DNA from: an uncultured Bacteroidales bacterium
Lineage (GTDB): Bacteria; Bacteroidota; Bacteroidia; Bacteroidales; UBA932
NCBI GenBank assembly: GCA_946999645.1
Contig: CAMQDS010000006.1
Location: 44,332 to 108,331 of the forward strand
DNA: 64,000 bases
Direction: 5' to 3'
Numbering within the stretch: the first letter of the stretch is position 1; each line of letters begins with the position of its first letter. A model generated the notes under the pieces. It was given only the letters and a program-made list of their open reading frames with translations, was not told the origin of the DNA and ran no database searches. Below, one piece after another: positions 19,501 to 28,700 of this stretch. The position numbers and the translations under genes are program-made.

Positions 19501-20137
19501 GTTGCAGATACAGCGTATAATAAGAATGAAACAGAAACATGCTCCTGATTGGGAGGCTAAGTTTGATACTATTGTTCCTGTAATAATGAATAGTATTGAC
19601 AGTTTGACGGATACTGCTAATGAATTTTCTACTTTTGCTAAATTATATAGTGAGCCTTCTGTACTCATTGATATAGATGAACTTGCATCATCTCAGGTGA
19701 TGTTGTTCTCTGGCAGAGAAAATATTATTATCCAATATATAGGACTGAAAAATGCTATGGTTATAGGTCCTAAACCTCAACTTACGAGGGTCTTTGTCAA
19801 TCTTTTGACAAATGCCATACAGGCAATCGAAAATAAACAGCAAGAAGATTTTGAAAATAATATTGAGCCTAAGCCGGGACTTATCCGTCTTTCTGTGAGA
19901 AACAGTATAGAAGACGGATATTATGATGTAGTTATCGAAGACAATGGACCAGGAGTAAAAGATGAAGATAGAAACAAACTATTTACACCTAACTTTACTA
20001 CCAAGAGCAGCGGTACTGGTCTTGGGCTGGCAATATGTAAGAATATTTTGGAACTATGTGGAGGTGCCATTCAATACAGTCGTTCATTCTCGCTGCAAGG
20101 AGCCTGCTTCACCTTCCGCATACCGAAGTATAGATAA
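16568..20137 (+). CDS. Large multi-pass sensor histidine kinase, NtrY-like
   Basis: An unusually large 1189-residue membrane kinase. There is one transmembrane segment near residues 15-35, a ~180-residue loop, a cluster of about six hydrophobic helices between ~218 and 430, a second extracytoplasmic region, and helices near 670, 710 and 875. A HAMP-like linker (FRPLLEMGVKMN) follows. The kinase core has H-box phospho-acceptor His968 in VAHEIKNPLTPIK, N-box NLLTNAIQAI and G-boxes DNGPGVKDED and GTGLGLAICKN. The signal is unknown. No regulator is adjacent; the sigma-54 regulator at 11077 is the only candidate in view. Overlaps rlmH by eight bases. Confidence 0.88.
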   Translation: MNDLKTERINWLKRHVWLIFLIIATLILLFSIFINRKSDSADSVAVNVSHVISGRMKMLDSYMSIVASGQEWTELDGFPDDMVIYRYENDSLKSWYNQFTLDNDDISRRMYIPRFMSLRYNVVSPLSEVDTVVNYINIGPKWYLVKAKKVGFYTTIIGGLEIKNMMSSNSYNGVNRHLKVSDGFSLYPISYSGGAPIYVANRPLIKIIQENNRIGSILPNPIYIWISLFIILAALLYLLRSYRTFPMMWTVMLLNTIIIGTVIIFGKSFQSVSQIFSPTIYAQGAVLYSLASLLLLNLWIVVMITCIYLLRKNIILAFESKFPHIGFKLYAGVIICSIIALAIYIHLTLKGVIMNSNITLELYRISGITQYTVYVYISYMSLLIMLLVLIALLKPAVRKFYGVKYDVLSRTWRIIFSIISALYLLAMSSIIGFTKEKNRIDIWANRLAVDRNLGFELRLKGIETAIASDPVLPLLIFKNKDYRVVMRRIKESYLSKISQDYETTLQIFSDSDPVTETIKYYSERLRNGIAISDSSHFVYSRSSNGRAQYTGIFTYYNPSLGVTRLILGIDSSIDMEGAGYAGIIGDAGSGSVVVPRRYSYCKYLSGNLISYGGVYPYSTVFSGKFKEISDDLGSGSVIIGDYIHFVNRVSNNETIVISERKVGFVKYMVSGFLIALLAFFSISIPTIKKIGKTLFEKNYYKTRINTVLYLSLFATLIAMTSVSVLFIYSRNEKNMMEMMTGKINTIQSFIAARSSYLSSYHDYEKPEFSSLIEKIGVYTKSDVSLYTPEGKVFRSTSPEIFERLLLGSRLNEDAYKAIMYRNKRYFIHKEKFAGYSYYAMYAPVINNEGKKLAIICAPYTDSGLDFKEDAVFHAIFIITVFLILVVVTRILSSKVIERMFRPLLEMGVKMNLARENGLEYIIYERDDEITSLVRSYNLMVHDLYESSKQAAQLERNKAWNEMARQVAHEIKNPLTPIKLQIQRIIRMKQKHAPDWEAKFDTIVPVIMNSIDSLTDTANEFSTFAKLYSEPSVLIDIDELASSQVMLFSGRENIIIQYIGLKNAMVIGPKPQLTRVFVNLLTNAIQAIENKQQEDFENNIEPKPGLIRLSVRNSIEDGYYDVVIEDNGPGVKDEDRNKLFTPNFTTKSSGTGLGLAICKNILELCGGAIQYSRSFSLQGACFTFRIPKYR

Positions 20138-20138
20138 C

Positions 20139-21446
20139 CTATTTCTGTCTTGTAAAGATTTGGATAGGGCAGCCACAAAGGTCAAAATGCTTTCTAAGCT
20201 TGTTCTCCAAGAAACGCTTATATGGTTCTTTTATATATTGTGGCAAGTTACAGAAAAATGCAAAAGATGGAAATCTTGTTGGGAGTTGAGTTATATATTT
20301 GATTTTTACATACTTACCCTTCCATGAAGGAGGTGGATAATTTTCTATTTCAGGAAGTAGCGCATCGTTGAGTTTTGATGTACTAATCTTTCTTGAATAG
20401 TTATTATATACCCGTCCTGCTTCCTTGATTACATCCATAATTCTCTGTTTCTTAATAACAGAAGTAAATATAATAGGAATGTCATCAAATGGGGCTATTC
20501 TTGCCCGTAATGCCGCCTCGTAATTTTTCATGGTATTGCTATCTTTTTCAAAAGCATCCCATTTGTTTACAGCAAGTACACAGCCTTTCTTATTTCTAAT
20601 TATGAGGTTGAATATGCTCATATCCTGAGATTCCATACCTGTAGCGGCATCAATCATAAGTATGCATACATCTGAATTTTCGATGGCTCTTATGGAACGC
20701 ATTACAGAGTAGAACTCAAGGTCTTCACTGACTTTTTTCTTCTTTCTGATACCTGCTGTGTCTACCAGCATAAATTCCAAACCAAATTTGTTGTAATAGG
20801 TTGAAATTGAATCTCTTGTCGTACCAGCTACATTTGTTACTATATTGCGTTCCTCATCTAACAGTGCATTAGTGAGTGAGGACTTGCCTACATTCGGGCG
20901 TCCTATGATTGCAATATGCGGAAGTTCAGGATGAGAGTCTGTATTATTATTTTCTTGTGGAAGAATCTTTAGAACTTCATCGAGTAAATCCCCTGTACCA
21001 CTTCCGTTTGCTGCAGAAATACTCCATACTTCACCCAATCCAAGTGAATAGAATTGGTATGTATCAAAGATTTTGATTCCTGAGTCTACCTTATTGACAC
21101 ACAAGATCACAGGCTTTCCGCTTCTTCGCAGAATGTCTGCAATCTCCGAGTCGTAGTCTGTTACACCGACGGATGCTTCAACCATAAAGATGACAACGTC
21201 TGACTCTTCAATGGCAATGCTTACCTGTTTCCTTATCTCTTCTTCGAATGCGTCATCAGACCCTGAAGACCAACCTCCAGTGTCTACTACTGAAAACTCT
21301 TTCCCGCACCATTCGCATTTACCATAGTGCCTGTCTCGGGTTACTCCTGATGTACCATCTACTATTGCCTGTCGCATACCGACAAGCCTATTAAACAATG
21401 TTGACTTACCAACATTTGGTCTCCCCACAATTGCTACAAGACTCAT
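20139..21446 (-). CDS. der: Ribosome assembly GTPase Der (EngA)
   Basis: Essential 50S assembly factor with two tandem GTPase domains: P-loops GRPNVGKST near residue 7 and GRPNVGKSS near 182, with VDTGG/VDTAG switch motifs and two NKxD motifs (CVNKVD, AVNKWD). A C-terminal KH-like domain ends the 435 residues ([18 protein letters not shown]). It ends one base after the kinase gene on the other strand. Its start lies inside the upstream small ORF. Confidence 0.96.
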   Translation of the reverse strand: MSLVAIVGRPNVGKSTLFNRLVGMRQAIVDGTSGVTRDRHYGKCEWCGKEFSVVDTGGWSSGSDDAFEEEIRKQVSIAIEESDVVIFMVEASVGVTDYDSEIADILRRSGKPVILCVNKVDSGIKIFDTYQFYSLGLGEVWSISAANGSGTGDLLDEVLKILPQENNNTDSHPELPHIAIIGRPNVGKSSLTNALLDEERNIVTNVAGTTRDSISTYYNKFGLEFMLVDTAGIRKKKKVSEDLEFYSVMRSIRAIENSDVCILMIDAATGMESQDMSIFNLIIRNKKGCVLAVNKWDAFEKDSNTMKNYEAALRARIAPFDDIPIIFTSVIKKQRIMDVIKEAGRVYNNYSRKISTSKLNDALLPEIENYPPPSWKGKYVKIKYITQLPTRFPSFAFFCNLPQYIKEPYKRFLENKLRKHFDLCGCPIQIFTRQK

Positions 21447-21642
21447 AACTTCGGGTGTTGATATGCTTTTTACCTGCCTCTTCCTCTTCCTCTTCTTTAA
21501 TGCATTTTATGCCCATTTTCTTCATATTTTCATTTGAGCCTACCTCTGTTTGAGGAAAAGACTTTTTTCTGAAGATAATGTTAAATGCCATTCCCAAGAC
21601 ACCGATCCCAAGTAGTAGAAGGGCTGATATAAAAACTTTCAT
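21406..21642 (-). CDS. Small single-pass membrane protein upstream of der
   Basis: A 78-residue protein with one N-terminal transmembrane segment ([18 protein letters not shown]), then [12 protein letters not shown] and KKMGIKC, a pattern seen in short conserved Bacteroidetes membrane proteins of unknown role. An acidic run of six Glu comes from a CTCTTC-type hexamer repeat at about 21478-21500, and a Cys-rich tail ([10 protein letters not shown]) extends 41 bases into der. The tail may be fortuitous, since the conserved part ends before it. It is ten bases from prs, in the same minus-strand operon. Confidence 0.6.
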   Translation of the reverse strand: MKVFISALLLLGIGVLGMAFNIIFRKKSFPQTEVGSNENMKKMGIKCIKEEEEEEAGKKHINTRSYESCSNCGETKCW

Positions 21643-21651
21643 AATAAAAAA

Positions 21652-22629
21652 TTAGAAAACAAATTCGCTACTGATAGGTTCATATTTATACACTTTTGAA
21701 ATTATTTTTGCAAAAGTGCCTGCCATAGAAACTACCTTAATTTTACTCTTATCTTTTGTAGGATCTGTTGTAAGAGGAATTGTATCGGTTACATATACCT
21801 CTTTTAATGCAGATTTGCTTATATTATCGTATGCCATTCCAGACAACACTGCATGAGTTGCACAAGCTCGTACACTCTTAGCACCTTTTTCCATCAATAG
21901 GTCTGCTGCTTTTGTAAGTGTACCGGCTGTATCAATCATGTCGTCTACAATTATTATGTTCTTGCCTTCAACATCTCCGATTGCTGTCATAGAGGCTACT
22001 ACATTTGCACGTTCACGTGATTTATGACAAATTATTACAGGACAAGCAAGTTCCTTTGCATAAGCATTTGCCCTTTTTGCACCTCCCATATCAGGAGCAG
22101 CTATTGCCAAATCCTCTATTGCAAGTGATTTTATAAATGGCAGGAATACTTTGCTCGCGTATACGTGATCAACTGGAAAATCAAAAAATCCCTGTATCTG
22201 GTCAGCATGCAGGTCACATGTCATCACTCTATCAGCACCTGCAGCCTTCAAAAGATTGGCTACAAGTTTTGCTCCTATAGAAACTCTCGGCTTGTCTTTT
22301 CTATCCTGCCTTGCCCAACCGAAGTAAGGTATTACAGCAATAACTTTATCGGCAGATGCTCTCTTGGCGGCATCAATAGCCAACAGAAGTTCCATAAGAT
22401 TGTCGGTAGGAGGAAAGGTGGACTGTAGTATGAATACAGTAGCTCCTCTTACACTTTCCGTAAATGATGGCTGAAATTCCCCATCACTAAACTGCGTTAC
22501 CTCAGAGGCTCCGAGGTGGAGTTGGCAATCTTCGATAGGTTTTAGTGCATTTATTTCTTCTACCACTTTTTCTGCAAAATTGCGTGAGGCTCTGCAGGCA
22601 AATAATTCCATTCTATGTTCGTTCTGCAT
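21652..22629 (-). CDS. prs: Ribose-phosphate pyrophosphokinase
   Basis: Makes PRPP from ribose 5-phosphate and ATP for nucleotide, His and Trp synthesis. Class I features: FSDGEFQPSF, the flexible-loop YFGWARQDRKDKPR, the catalytic/Mg CDLHADQIQGFFD, KSRERANV and the PRPP-binding VDDMIDTAGTL. Length 325 is slightly above the usual 310-317 because of the N-terminus (MQNEHRMELFACRAS); an alternative start at the second Met would shorten it by six. Flanked by engB upstream and the small membrane ORF downstream. Confidence 0.95.
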   Translation of the reverse strand: MQNEHRMELFACRASRNFAEKVVEEINALKPIEDCQLHLGASEVTQFSDGEFQPSFTESVRGATVFILQSTFPPTDNLMELLLAIDAAKRASADKVIAVIPYFGWARQDRKDKPRVSIGAKLVANLLKAAGADRVMTCDLHADQIQGFFDFPVDHVYASKVFLPFIKSLAIEDLAIAAPDMGGAKRANAYAKELACPVIICHKSRERANVVASMTAIGDVEGKNIIIVDDMIDTAGTLTKAADLLMEKGAKSVRACATHAVLSGMAYDNISKSALKEVYVTDTIPLTTDPTKDKSKIKVVSMAGTFAKIISKVYKYEPISSEFVF

Positions 22630-22646
22630 GTTATTATTAATTGTTT

Positions 22647-23258
22647 TTATTTATCTAAATCTTTTATCTCATTAAGAATTTCTCCTATATACCCAAGTAT
22701 TTCCTCTTTTCCCATACCGGATGAAGATGAACTCGTAAAACACTCAGGCAAACCTTCCCAATATTCAAGAAGCCTGTTTTTATAACTTAGGATCTGCTCT
22801 TTAAGTACATTAGGCCCCAACTTATCTCCTTTAGTAAAAATTATAGCAAAAGGAATGTCATTGTCTCTCAACTCATCCATAAATTCCAAATCTATTTTCT
22901 GGATGTCATGTCTTGAATCGACAAGTACAAATACCATTACCATTTCTTCGGAATATGTCAGATAATCGCCTATGATTGCAACTAATTTTTCCTTTTCTTT
23001 GAGAGGCATTTTTGCATAACCATAGCCGGGAAGATCAACGAGATACCATTCATCATTTATTAGAAAATGATTGACTAATTTAGTTTTACCTGGGGTAGAT
23101 GAGGTCATTGCCAGTTTACTATTGCCGCAAAGCATATTGATAAGAGATGACTTCCCAACATTAGATCTGCCTATAAAAGCAAATTCAGGTAATCTGAGTT
23201 GGGGCTTTTCTGCTATCTTGGTGCTGCTTCCAGCAAAACTGGCTTTAGAAATTTTCAT
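22647..23258 (-). CDS. engB: Ribosome biogenesis GTPase YsxC/EngB
   Basis: Late 50S assembly GTPase. The 203 residues contain P-loop GRSNVGKSSL, switch I TSSTPGKTK, DLPGYGYAK and the TKGDK nucleotide-specificity motif. First gene of the minus-strand engB-prs-orf-der run, with a clear promoter at 23278. Confidence 0.95.
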   Translation of the reverse strand: MKISKASFAGSSTKIAEKPQLRLPEFAFIGRSNVGKSSLINMLCGNSKLAMTSSTPGKTKLVNHFLINDEWYLVDLPGYGYAKMPLKEKEKLVAIIGDYLTYSEEMVMVFVLVDSRHDIQKIDLEFMDELRDNDIPFAIIFTKGDKLGPNVLKEQILSYKNRLLEYWEGLPECFTSSSSSGMGKEEILGYIGEILNEIKDLDK

Positions 23259-23277
23259 TTTGATAAATTTTCACAGG

Positions 23278-23285
23278 CAAAGATA
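23278..23285 (-). promoter_or_regulatory. Bacteroidota-type -7 element for engB-prs-der
   Basis: Minus-strand TATCTTTG, a perfect TAnnTTTG, about 20 bases upstream of the engB ATG. Confidence 0.65.
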
Positions 23286-23338
23286 ATAAAAAAGCCCTCA
23301 AGAATATAAATTAATTAGTATTGAATAGGAAGTTTTAT

Positions 23339-23346
23339 TAAATTTG
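23339..23346 (+). promoter_or_regulatory. Bacteroidota-type -7 element for the xseA-to-ribF operon
   Basis: TAAATTTG, 26 bases before the xseA ATG. The -33 element is not convincing. It is the only promoter-like site I see ahead of the ~13 kb run of plus-strand genes. Confidence 0.5.
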
Positions 23347-23372
23347 TAAGTATAAGTAATACACTGAAATTT

Positions 23373-24548
23373 ATGCCCAGAACATCTATTGACCTATATA
23401 CGCTTCAAACGAAATTAAAAACAGAAATTGAGCAAATTATTCCGTCAAATATTTGGGTAAGAGCGGAAATAAGTGCTATTAAGGTGCGCCAGGGAGGGCA
23501 TTGCTATTTAGAACTTTCACAATCTGGAGATAACGGTCTTATCGCAAAGGCAGGGGCTATAATTTGGGCCTCAAAATATCGCTATCTGTCTTCTTTTTTT
23601 AAGTCTGTTACTGGAACGGAACTTTCTGAGGGGATGCGTGTTTTGGTTAGGGTGCAAGTGAATTACAGTCAACTATATGGCTTGTCCCTTATAATAGATG
23701 ATATAGATGCGGAGTTTACATTAGGCGAAAACGAGTTGCTAAGACAGCAGACAATTAATAGGCTTCAAGCCGAGGGGATGATGGACCTTCAAAAAAGACT
23801 TTCATTGCCTTTTTTGCCTTACAATCTTGCAGTTATATCTGCTGAAGACGCCGCAGGCTATGGAGATTTTATAAGGCACATACACAATAATGAATATGGC
23901 TTTGTATTTAATACGGTTCTTTTCCCGGCAAAAATGCAGGGTGTGGAGTCTCCGTCATCTATTTCCAATGCTATAAATTTGGCACAGCAATACAATTTTG
24001 ATGCAATCCTTATACTTCGTGGCGGTGGTGCAAAACTCGATTTGGCTTGTTACGATGACTATTCTCTTGCTATATCTATTGCTAAATGTCCGTTGCCTGT
24101 TATAACTGCTGTCGGTCACGAAAGGGATTATCATGTGTGCGATATGGTGGCGTATGGCTTTGAGAAAACGCCTACTGCATTGGCAGATAGGATGTTGTCT
24201 TGCTATATAATGGAAGATTCAAAAATTTCTTCTTTTGCATCTCGCTTGACGAGAGGTTTTGAAGGAAGGCTATACAATGAAAATGCTAAATTGGAAAGTG
24301 TTGAAAAATATATAAATACAGTTGTCTCTAACAGGATTACGACGGCTTTATCTAAGTTGGATTATATAGAGATGAAAATAACTACAACTGACCCACGTAA
24401 TGTTTTGGCACGAGGTTTTTCGATAGCAACTGATGTCAGAGGACAAAAACTCTCATCTGTTGAGGGGCGTAATGTTGGTGATACCGTTTATATATTATTT
24501 CAAGATGGTAAATTGAAATGTGATGTTGTTGATATAACTTACAAATAA
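23373..24548 (+). CDS. xseA: Exodeoxyribonuclease VII large subunit
   Basis: Catalytic subunit of the single-strand-specific exonuclease VII. An N-terminal OB-fold (IWVRAEISAIKVRQGGHCYLEL) is followed by the nuclease core with LAVISAEDAAGYGDF, LILRGGGAKLDLACYDD and ITAVGHERDYHVCD, then a coiled-coil and a C-terminal segment that ends in GRNVGDTVYILFQDGKLKCDV. Length 391 is on the short side but complete. xseB follows after two bases. Confidence 0.94.
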   Translation: MPRTSIDLYTLQTKLKTEIEQIIPSNIWVRAEISAIKVRQGGHCYLELSQSGDNGLIAKAGAIIWASKYRYLSSFFKSVTGTELSEGMRVLVRVQVNYSQLYGLSLIIDDIDAEFTLGENELLRQQTINRLQAEGMMDLQKRLSLPFLPYNLAVISAEDAAGYGDFIRHIHNNEYGFVFNTVLFPAKMQGVESPSSISNAINLAQQYNFDAILILRGGGAKLDLACYDDYSLAISIAKCPLPVITAVGHERDYHVCDMVAYGFEKTPTALADRMLSCYIMEDSKISSFASRLTRGFEGRLYNENAKLESVEKYINTVVSNRITTALSKLDYIEMKITTTDPRNVLARGFSIATDVRGQKLSSVEGRNVGDTVYILFQDGKLKCDVVDITYK

Positions 24549-24550
24549 TT

Positions 24551-24745
24551 ATGGCAGAAGAAAAATTTGACTATTCAAAAGCTATGAAAGAGCTTGAGGA
24601 TTTGGCAGCTAAAGTGGAAGATCCAAAAACTTGTTTGGATGATATCGGCACTCTTGTAAAAAAATCAAAAAAACTCATTGAAGATTGTCGTAAATATTTG
24701 AGGTCTATAAGGGAAACAGTTGATGATATAGATAGCAATAAATAA
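24551..24745 (+). CDS. xseB: Exodeoxyribonuclease VII small subunit
   Basis: The 64-residue helical partner of XseA, with the family pattern FDYSKAMKELEDLAAKVEDP and KKSKKLIEDCRKYL. It is coupled to xseA, and its stop overlaps the glgB start by one base. Confidence 0.9.
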   Translation: MAEEKFDYSKAMKELEDLAAKVEDPKTCLDDIGTLVKKSKKLIEDCRKYLRSIRETVDDIDSNK

Positions 24746-26754
24746 TGGAAGCAAAAAAAATATATGAGACTGACCCGTATCTTTTGCCGTTTAAGGATAA
24801 GATAGACTTACGTCAAGAACAAGCAGTCAAATATAAATCCCGTTTTTCGGTAAACGGTTCTCTTGCCGCAGGGATGAATAATCACCTATATTATGGATTA
24901 CACAAGGCTTCTGATGGAGGTTGGGTCTTCAGAGAATGGGCGCCTAATGCCCAGAGAATATATCTTATCGGTGAGTTTAATAATTGGAAAAAACTTCCAT
25001 CATACCAATTAAGAGCAATAGGATCAGGAAACTGGGAAATTTATTTGCCTGAGATGTTTCTTCATCACGAAGAACTATACAGACTTTACATAGAATGGAT
25101 TGGCGGAGGTGGGGACAGGTTACCTGCTTATGTAACGAGAGTAGTACAGGATGAAAACACAAAAATTTTCAATGCTCAAGTTTGGGATCCTTCTAAATCA
25201 TACAAATGGCAAAATCCTCGTCCTGAAAAAAAAGAGTCGCCAATGATTTATGAATGTCATATAGGAATGTCATCTGAGGAGGAAAAGGTGGCATCTTTTA
25301 ATGATTTTCGTAAAGATGTGCTTCCTTATATAGCAGGATTAGGATACAATACCATTCAAATTATGGCTCTTCAGGAGCATCCCTACTACGGCTCTTTTGG
25401 TTATCAGGTATCTAACTTTTATGCTCTAAGTTCAAGATTTGGTACACCTGAAGAATTTAAAGCCTTAGTAGATGAAGCCCATGGATATGGTATATCCGTT
25501 ATTATGGATATAGTTCATTCTCACAGTGTTGATAATGAAAATGAGGGTCTTGGATTTTTTGATGGTCGTGACGATTTGTATTTTTATTCAGGGGCTCAAG
25601 GAAGACACCCTGCATGGGGTTCAAGGTGTTTTGATTATGGTAAAGATGAAACAAAATACTTTTTGCTTTCAAATTGTAAGTTCTGGCTCGAAGAATATAT
25701 GCTTGATGGCTTTCGCTTTGATGGTGTCACGAGTATGCTTTATTGGGATCATGGCTTAGGTAAATCTTTTTCTGGATACGAAAATTATTTTGGCAGTGGA
25801 GTAGATGAGAATGCTGTTTGTTATCTTACCCTTGCTAATATGTTGATTAAGGAATTACTTCCAGATGCTTTGACTATAGCGGAGGATGTAAGTGGAATGC
25901 CTGGACTTGCCGCTTCTTTTGAGGCAGGAGGAATAGGTTTTGGCTATCGTATGGCTATGGGAATTGCAGATCATTGGATAAAATGGATAAAAGAAAAGAG
26001 TGACAATGATTGGAGTCCTGGAGAAATATGGTATGAACTTACTAATAAGCGTGCGGATGAGAAAACAATAAGTTATGCGGAGTGTCATGATCAGGCTCTT
26101 GTAGGGGATAAAACCATAATATTCAGACTTATGGATAAAGAGATGTATTTCTCTATGAATACAGTCTCTCGCTCTCCTATAGTAGATAGGGGAATAGCCT
26201 TGCATAAGATGATTAGATTGGTGACACTATCTACAGCAGGTGGTGGGTATCTTACATTTATGGGAAATGAATTTGGTCATCCTGAATGGATAGATTTTCC
26301 GCGTGAAGGAAACGGTTGGTCTTATAAATATGCTCGTAGGCAATGGAGTTTAGTTAAACCTAAGTATCTAAGGTATTCTTATCTAATGGAATTTGATAAG
26401 GCAATGATTAAGATGGCGAAAGGCGAAGACATACTATCAGAACCTCCTATTTTATTGACAGCAGATGAGGAAAAGAAAATTTTAATTTTCATTAGGTGTA
26501 ATTGTATATTCGCATTCAATTTTAATCCTACAACATCATTTACGGATTATGGGTTTTCTGCACCTGAAGGAAGTTACAGCATTATATTAAATTCTGATGA
26601 GGAGAGATTTAACGGGTTTTCTCGTATAACATTGGGGGAGAAACATATAACTATCAAAAAAAAGTGTCCTAATGGTAATAGAAATTTCAACAATACTCTT
26701 TATCTTTACTTGCCGAGCAGGTGTGCAATTGTTTTGAAAAAATATAATCAATAA
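24745..26754 (+). CDS. glgB: 1,4-alpha-glucan branching enzyme, eukaryotic-like GH13_8 type
   Basis: Creates alpha-1,6 branches in glycogen. The 669 residues hold an N-terminal CBM48 (WVFREWAPNAQRIYLIGEFNNW), the GH13 barrel with nucleophile Asp326 in FRFDGVTSM, acid/base Glu380 in IAEDVSGMPG and CHDQALVGDK, and a C-terminal beta domain. The motifs resemble plant and animal branching enzymes more than E. coli GlgB. It opens the glycogen segment of the operon. Confidence 0.93.
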   Translation: MEAKKIYETDPYLLPFKDKIDLRQEQAVKYKSRFSVNGSLAAGMNNHLYYGLHKASDGGWVFREWAPNAQRIYLIGEFNNWKKLPSYQLRAIGSGNWEIYLPEMFLHHEELYRLYIEWIGGGGDRLPAYVTRVVQDENTKIFNAQVWDPSKSYKWQNPRPEKKESPMIYECHIGMSSEEEKVASFNDFRKDVLPYIAGLGYNTIQIMALQEHPYYGSFGYQVSNFYALSSRFGTPEEFKALVDEAHGYGISVIMDIVHSHSVDNENEGLGFFDGRDDLYFYSGAQGRHPAWGSRCFDYGKDETKYFLLSNCKFWLEEYMLDGFRFDGVTSMLYWDHGLGKSFSGYENYFGSGVDENAVCYLTLANMLIKELLPDALTIAEDVSGMPGLAASFEAGGIGFGYRMAMGIADHWIKWIKEKSDNDWSPGEIWYELTNKRADEKTISYAECHDQALVGDKTIIFRLMDKEMYFSMNTVSRSPIVDRGIALHKMIRLVTLSTAGGGYLTFMGNEFGHPEWIDFPREGNGWSYKYARRQWSLVKPKYLRYSYLMEFDKAMIKMAKGEDILSEPPILLTADEEKKILIFIRCNCIFAFNFNPTTSFTDYGFSAPEGSYSIILNSDEERFNGFSRITLGEKHITIKKKCPNGNRNFNNTLYLYLPSRCAIVLKKYNQ

Positions 26755-26760
26755 AAAGTT

Positions 26761-28698
26761 ATGGCCTTTCTTAAGTTTAATAAAACGGAACTTGTGAATC
26801 TTTCTTATTCGCTCAAGAGGGAAATAATATGTGCAAATAAGACAGGTGCATATTGTAATACCTCAATAGTGACTTGCAACACAAGGCGTTACCATGGTCT
26901 TTTAGGCGTTCCAGTTGATAATTTTTCTGGAAATAAGCATCTTTTACTTTCTTCCCTTGATGAAAGCATCATAATCAATGGACAACAATTCAATCTCGGA
27001 ATACATCGATATGGTAATGTGTATGAGCCGAGAGGACATAAATATATAGTTGATTTTGAGTCTGATCCTATACCAGAAATTACTTATAAAGTAGGGGAAA
27101 TTATTTTTGTGAAAAGCATTCTACTTGCTCCAGATAATGATCAAGTTTTAATCCGTTATGAATTGGTAGATGCTCCTGCCAAAATAGAACTTCAACTAAA
27201 ACCTTTCCTTGCTTTTAGAAATATACACAGTCTTACAGCAAAGAATGACGATGCTAATACAACTTACAGAGAAATAAAAAATGGAGTTGCTTTTAAACTT
27301 TATGAGGGCTTTCCTGACTTAAATATGCAACTTAGTTCTTCAAAGGGAGTTTTTAAATATAATCCGTATTGGTATAACGGAATAACATATCTTGATGAAT
27401 ATAGAAGAGGTTTTGATTGCAAGGAAGATTTATTTGTGCCGGGATATTTTTCTATAAACATGAAAGAAGGAGATGTTTTATATTTTTCTGCTTCAGTAAA
27501 CGAAGTCCTCCCTACAAATATCAAAAAGATTTTTAAAGACGGGTTTGCAAGGCTTGGAGAAATAAAGAATGAACATGATCAATTATTGCATTGTGCAGAT
27601 CTTCTTATTCGTGACAGAAACGGCAAAAAACGCATAACTGCTGGTTTTTCATGGCTTTATACTGGACTGCTTAGGGAAACCCTTTATGCCTTGCCGGGGC
27701 TAACTCTATTTGGAAAAGGTGGGAAAAAGGAGTTTGAAGAAATACTCGACAATCTTATAAAGGATGAACAAGAAAGGCTTTTCCATAGAACCACTCAGGT
27801 TGAGGCTCCATTAAGATTAATTTGTGATTTGCAAATGTATATTGATTTCGGGGCTGATGAAAAACAGGTTTGGAAGAAATATGGTGATACAGTAAAGAAT
27901 ATAATAAAGAGTTATGCTGCAGGCGTAAGAAAGGAAATATCCTTGCAGCCAGACGGACTTTTGTGGGCTCAAATGGATAATGTGGCTCTTACTTGGATGA
28001 ATGCCTACGTTGATGGACATCCTGTAACAGAAAGAGGTGGCTATCAGGTGGAAACCAATGCCTATTGGTATAATGCCCTATGCTTTGCTTTGGAAATGGA
28101 AGATAAATATGGACCAAAGAGAAGTCGTTTTAAATCTGACTGGGCTCCAATAAGGGATTTATGTCTTAAGAATTTTCAGCCTAAATTCTTAGATCCTACT
28201 CTTGGTTATCTTGCTGATTATATTGATAATAATGGCAGACATATGGAAGTGCGTCCAAATCAACTTTATGCAGTTTGGGTGAAAAATTCTCCTATAGACG
28301 ATGAAGTTGCAAGCCGCATTATGAAGGTTGTTGAAAATGAATTGATTACAAGAAGAGGCGTGCGAACTCTTTCTCCTCGTGACGCACAGTATCGCGGAGT
28401 GTATGAGGGAACTCAGACGGAAAGGGATCTTGCATATCATCAGGGCAGCACAAGAATTTCTTGTCTATATACTTACGTCGATTGTGCGTTTAGAATGTGG
28501 GGAGCAACTTTTTATAAAAAAGCAGAGTGGTTAGTTAAAGGTTTCTATGAGGATTTGAATAAACACGGTGTAGGAACATTTTCCGAACTATACGATGGTG
28601 ATCCTCCACACGAACCACATGGAGCAATCTCATCTGCGATGAGTACAGCGGCTCTTCTTGGTATAGAATATTTAATGAATAAATACGAGGAGGATTAA
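26761..28698 (+). CDS. Glycogen debranching enzyme, amylo-alpha-1,6-glucosidase (GH133)
   Basis: A 645-residue protein with an N-terminal GDE domain (NTRRYHGLLGVPVD) and a C-terminal (alpha/alpha)6 barrel, including the acidic active-site segments AGFSWLYTGLLRETLYALPGL, LTWMNAYVDGHPVTERGGYQVE and GTFSELYDGDPPHEPHGAISSA. It hydrolyses alpha-1,6 branch stubs left by phosphorylase. Six bases after glgB and two before the GT4 gene. Confidence 0.9.
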   Translation: MAFLKFNKTELVNLSYSLKREIICANKTGAYCNTSIVTCNTRRYHGLLGVPVDNFSGNKHLLLSSLDESIIINGQQFNLGIHRYGNVYEPRGHKYIVDFESDPIPEITYKVGEIIFVKSILLAPDNDQVLIRYELVDAPAKIELQLKPFLAFRNIHSLTAKNDDANTTYREIKNGVAFKLYEGFPDLNMQLSSSKGVFKYNPYWYNGITYLDEYRRGFDCKEDLFVPGYFSINMKEGDVLYFSASVNEVLPTNIKKIFKDGFARLGEIKNEHDQLLHCADLLIRDRNGKKRITAGFSWLYTGLLRETLYALPGLTLFGKGGKKEFEEILDNLIKDEQERLFHRTTQVEAPLRLICDLQMYIDFGADEKQVWKKYGDTVKNIIKSYAAGVRKEISLQPDGLLWAQMDNVALTWMNAYVDGHPVTERGGYQVETNAYWYNALCFALEMEDKYGPKRSRFKSDWAPIRDLCLKNFQPKFLDPTLGYLADYIDNNGRHMEVRPNQLYAVWVKNSPIDDEVASRIMKVVENELITRRGVRTLSPRDAQYRGVYEGTQTERDLAYHQGSTRISCLYTYVDCAFRMWGATFYKKAEWLVKGFYEDLNKHGVGTFSELYDGDPPHEPHGAISSAMSTAALLGIEYLMNKYEED

Positions 28699-28700
28699 AT

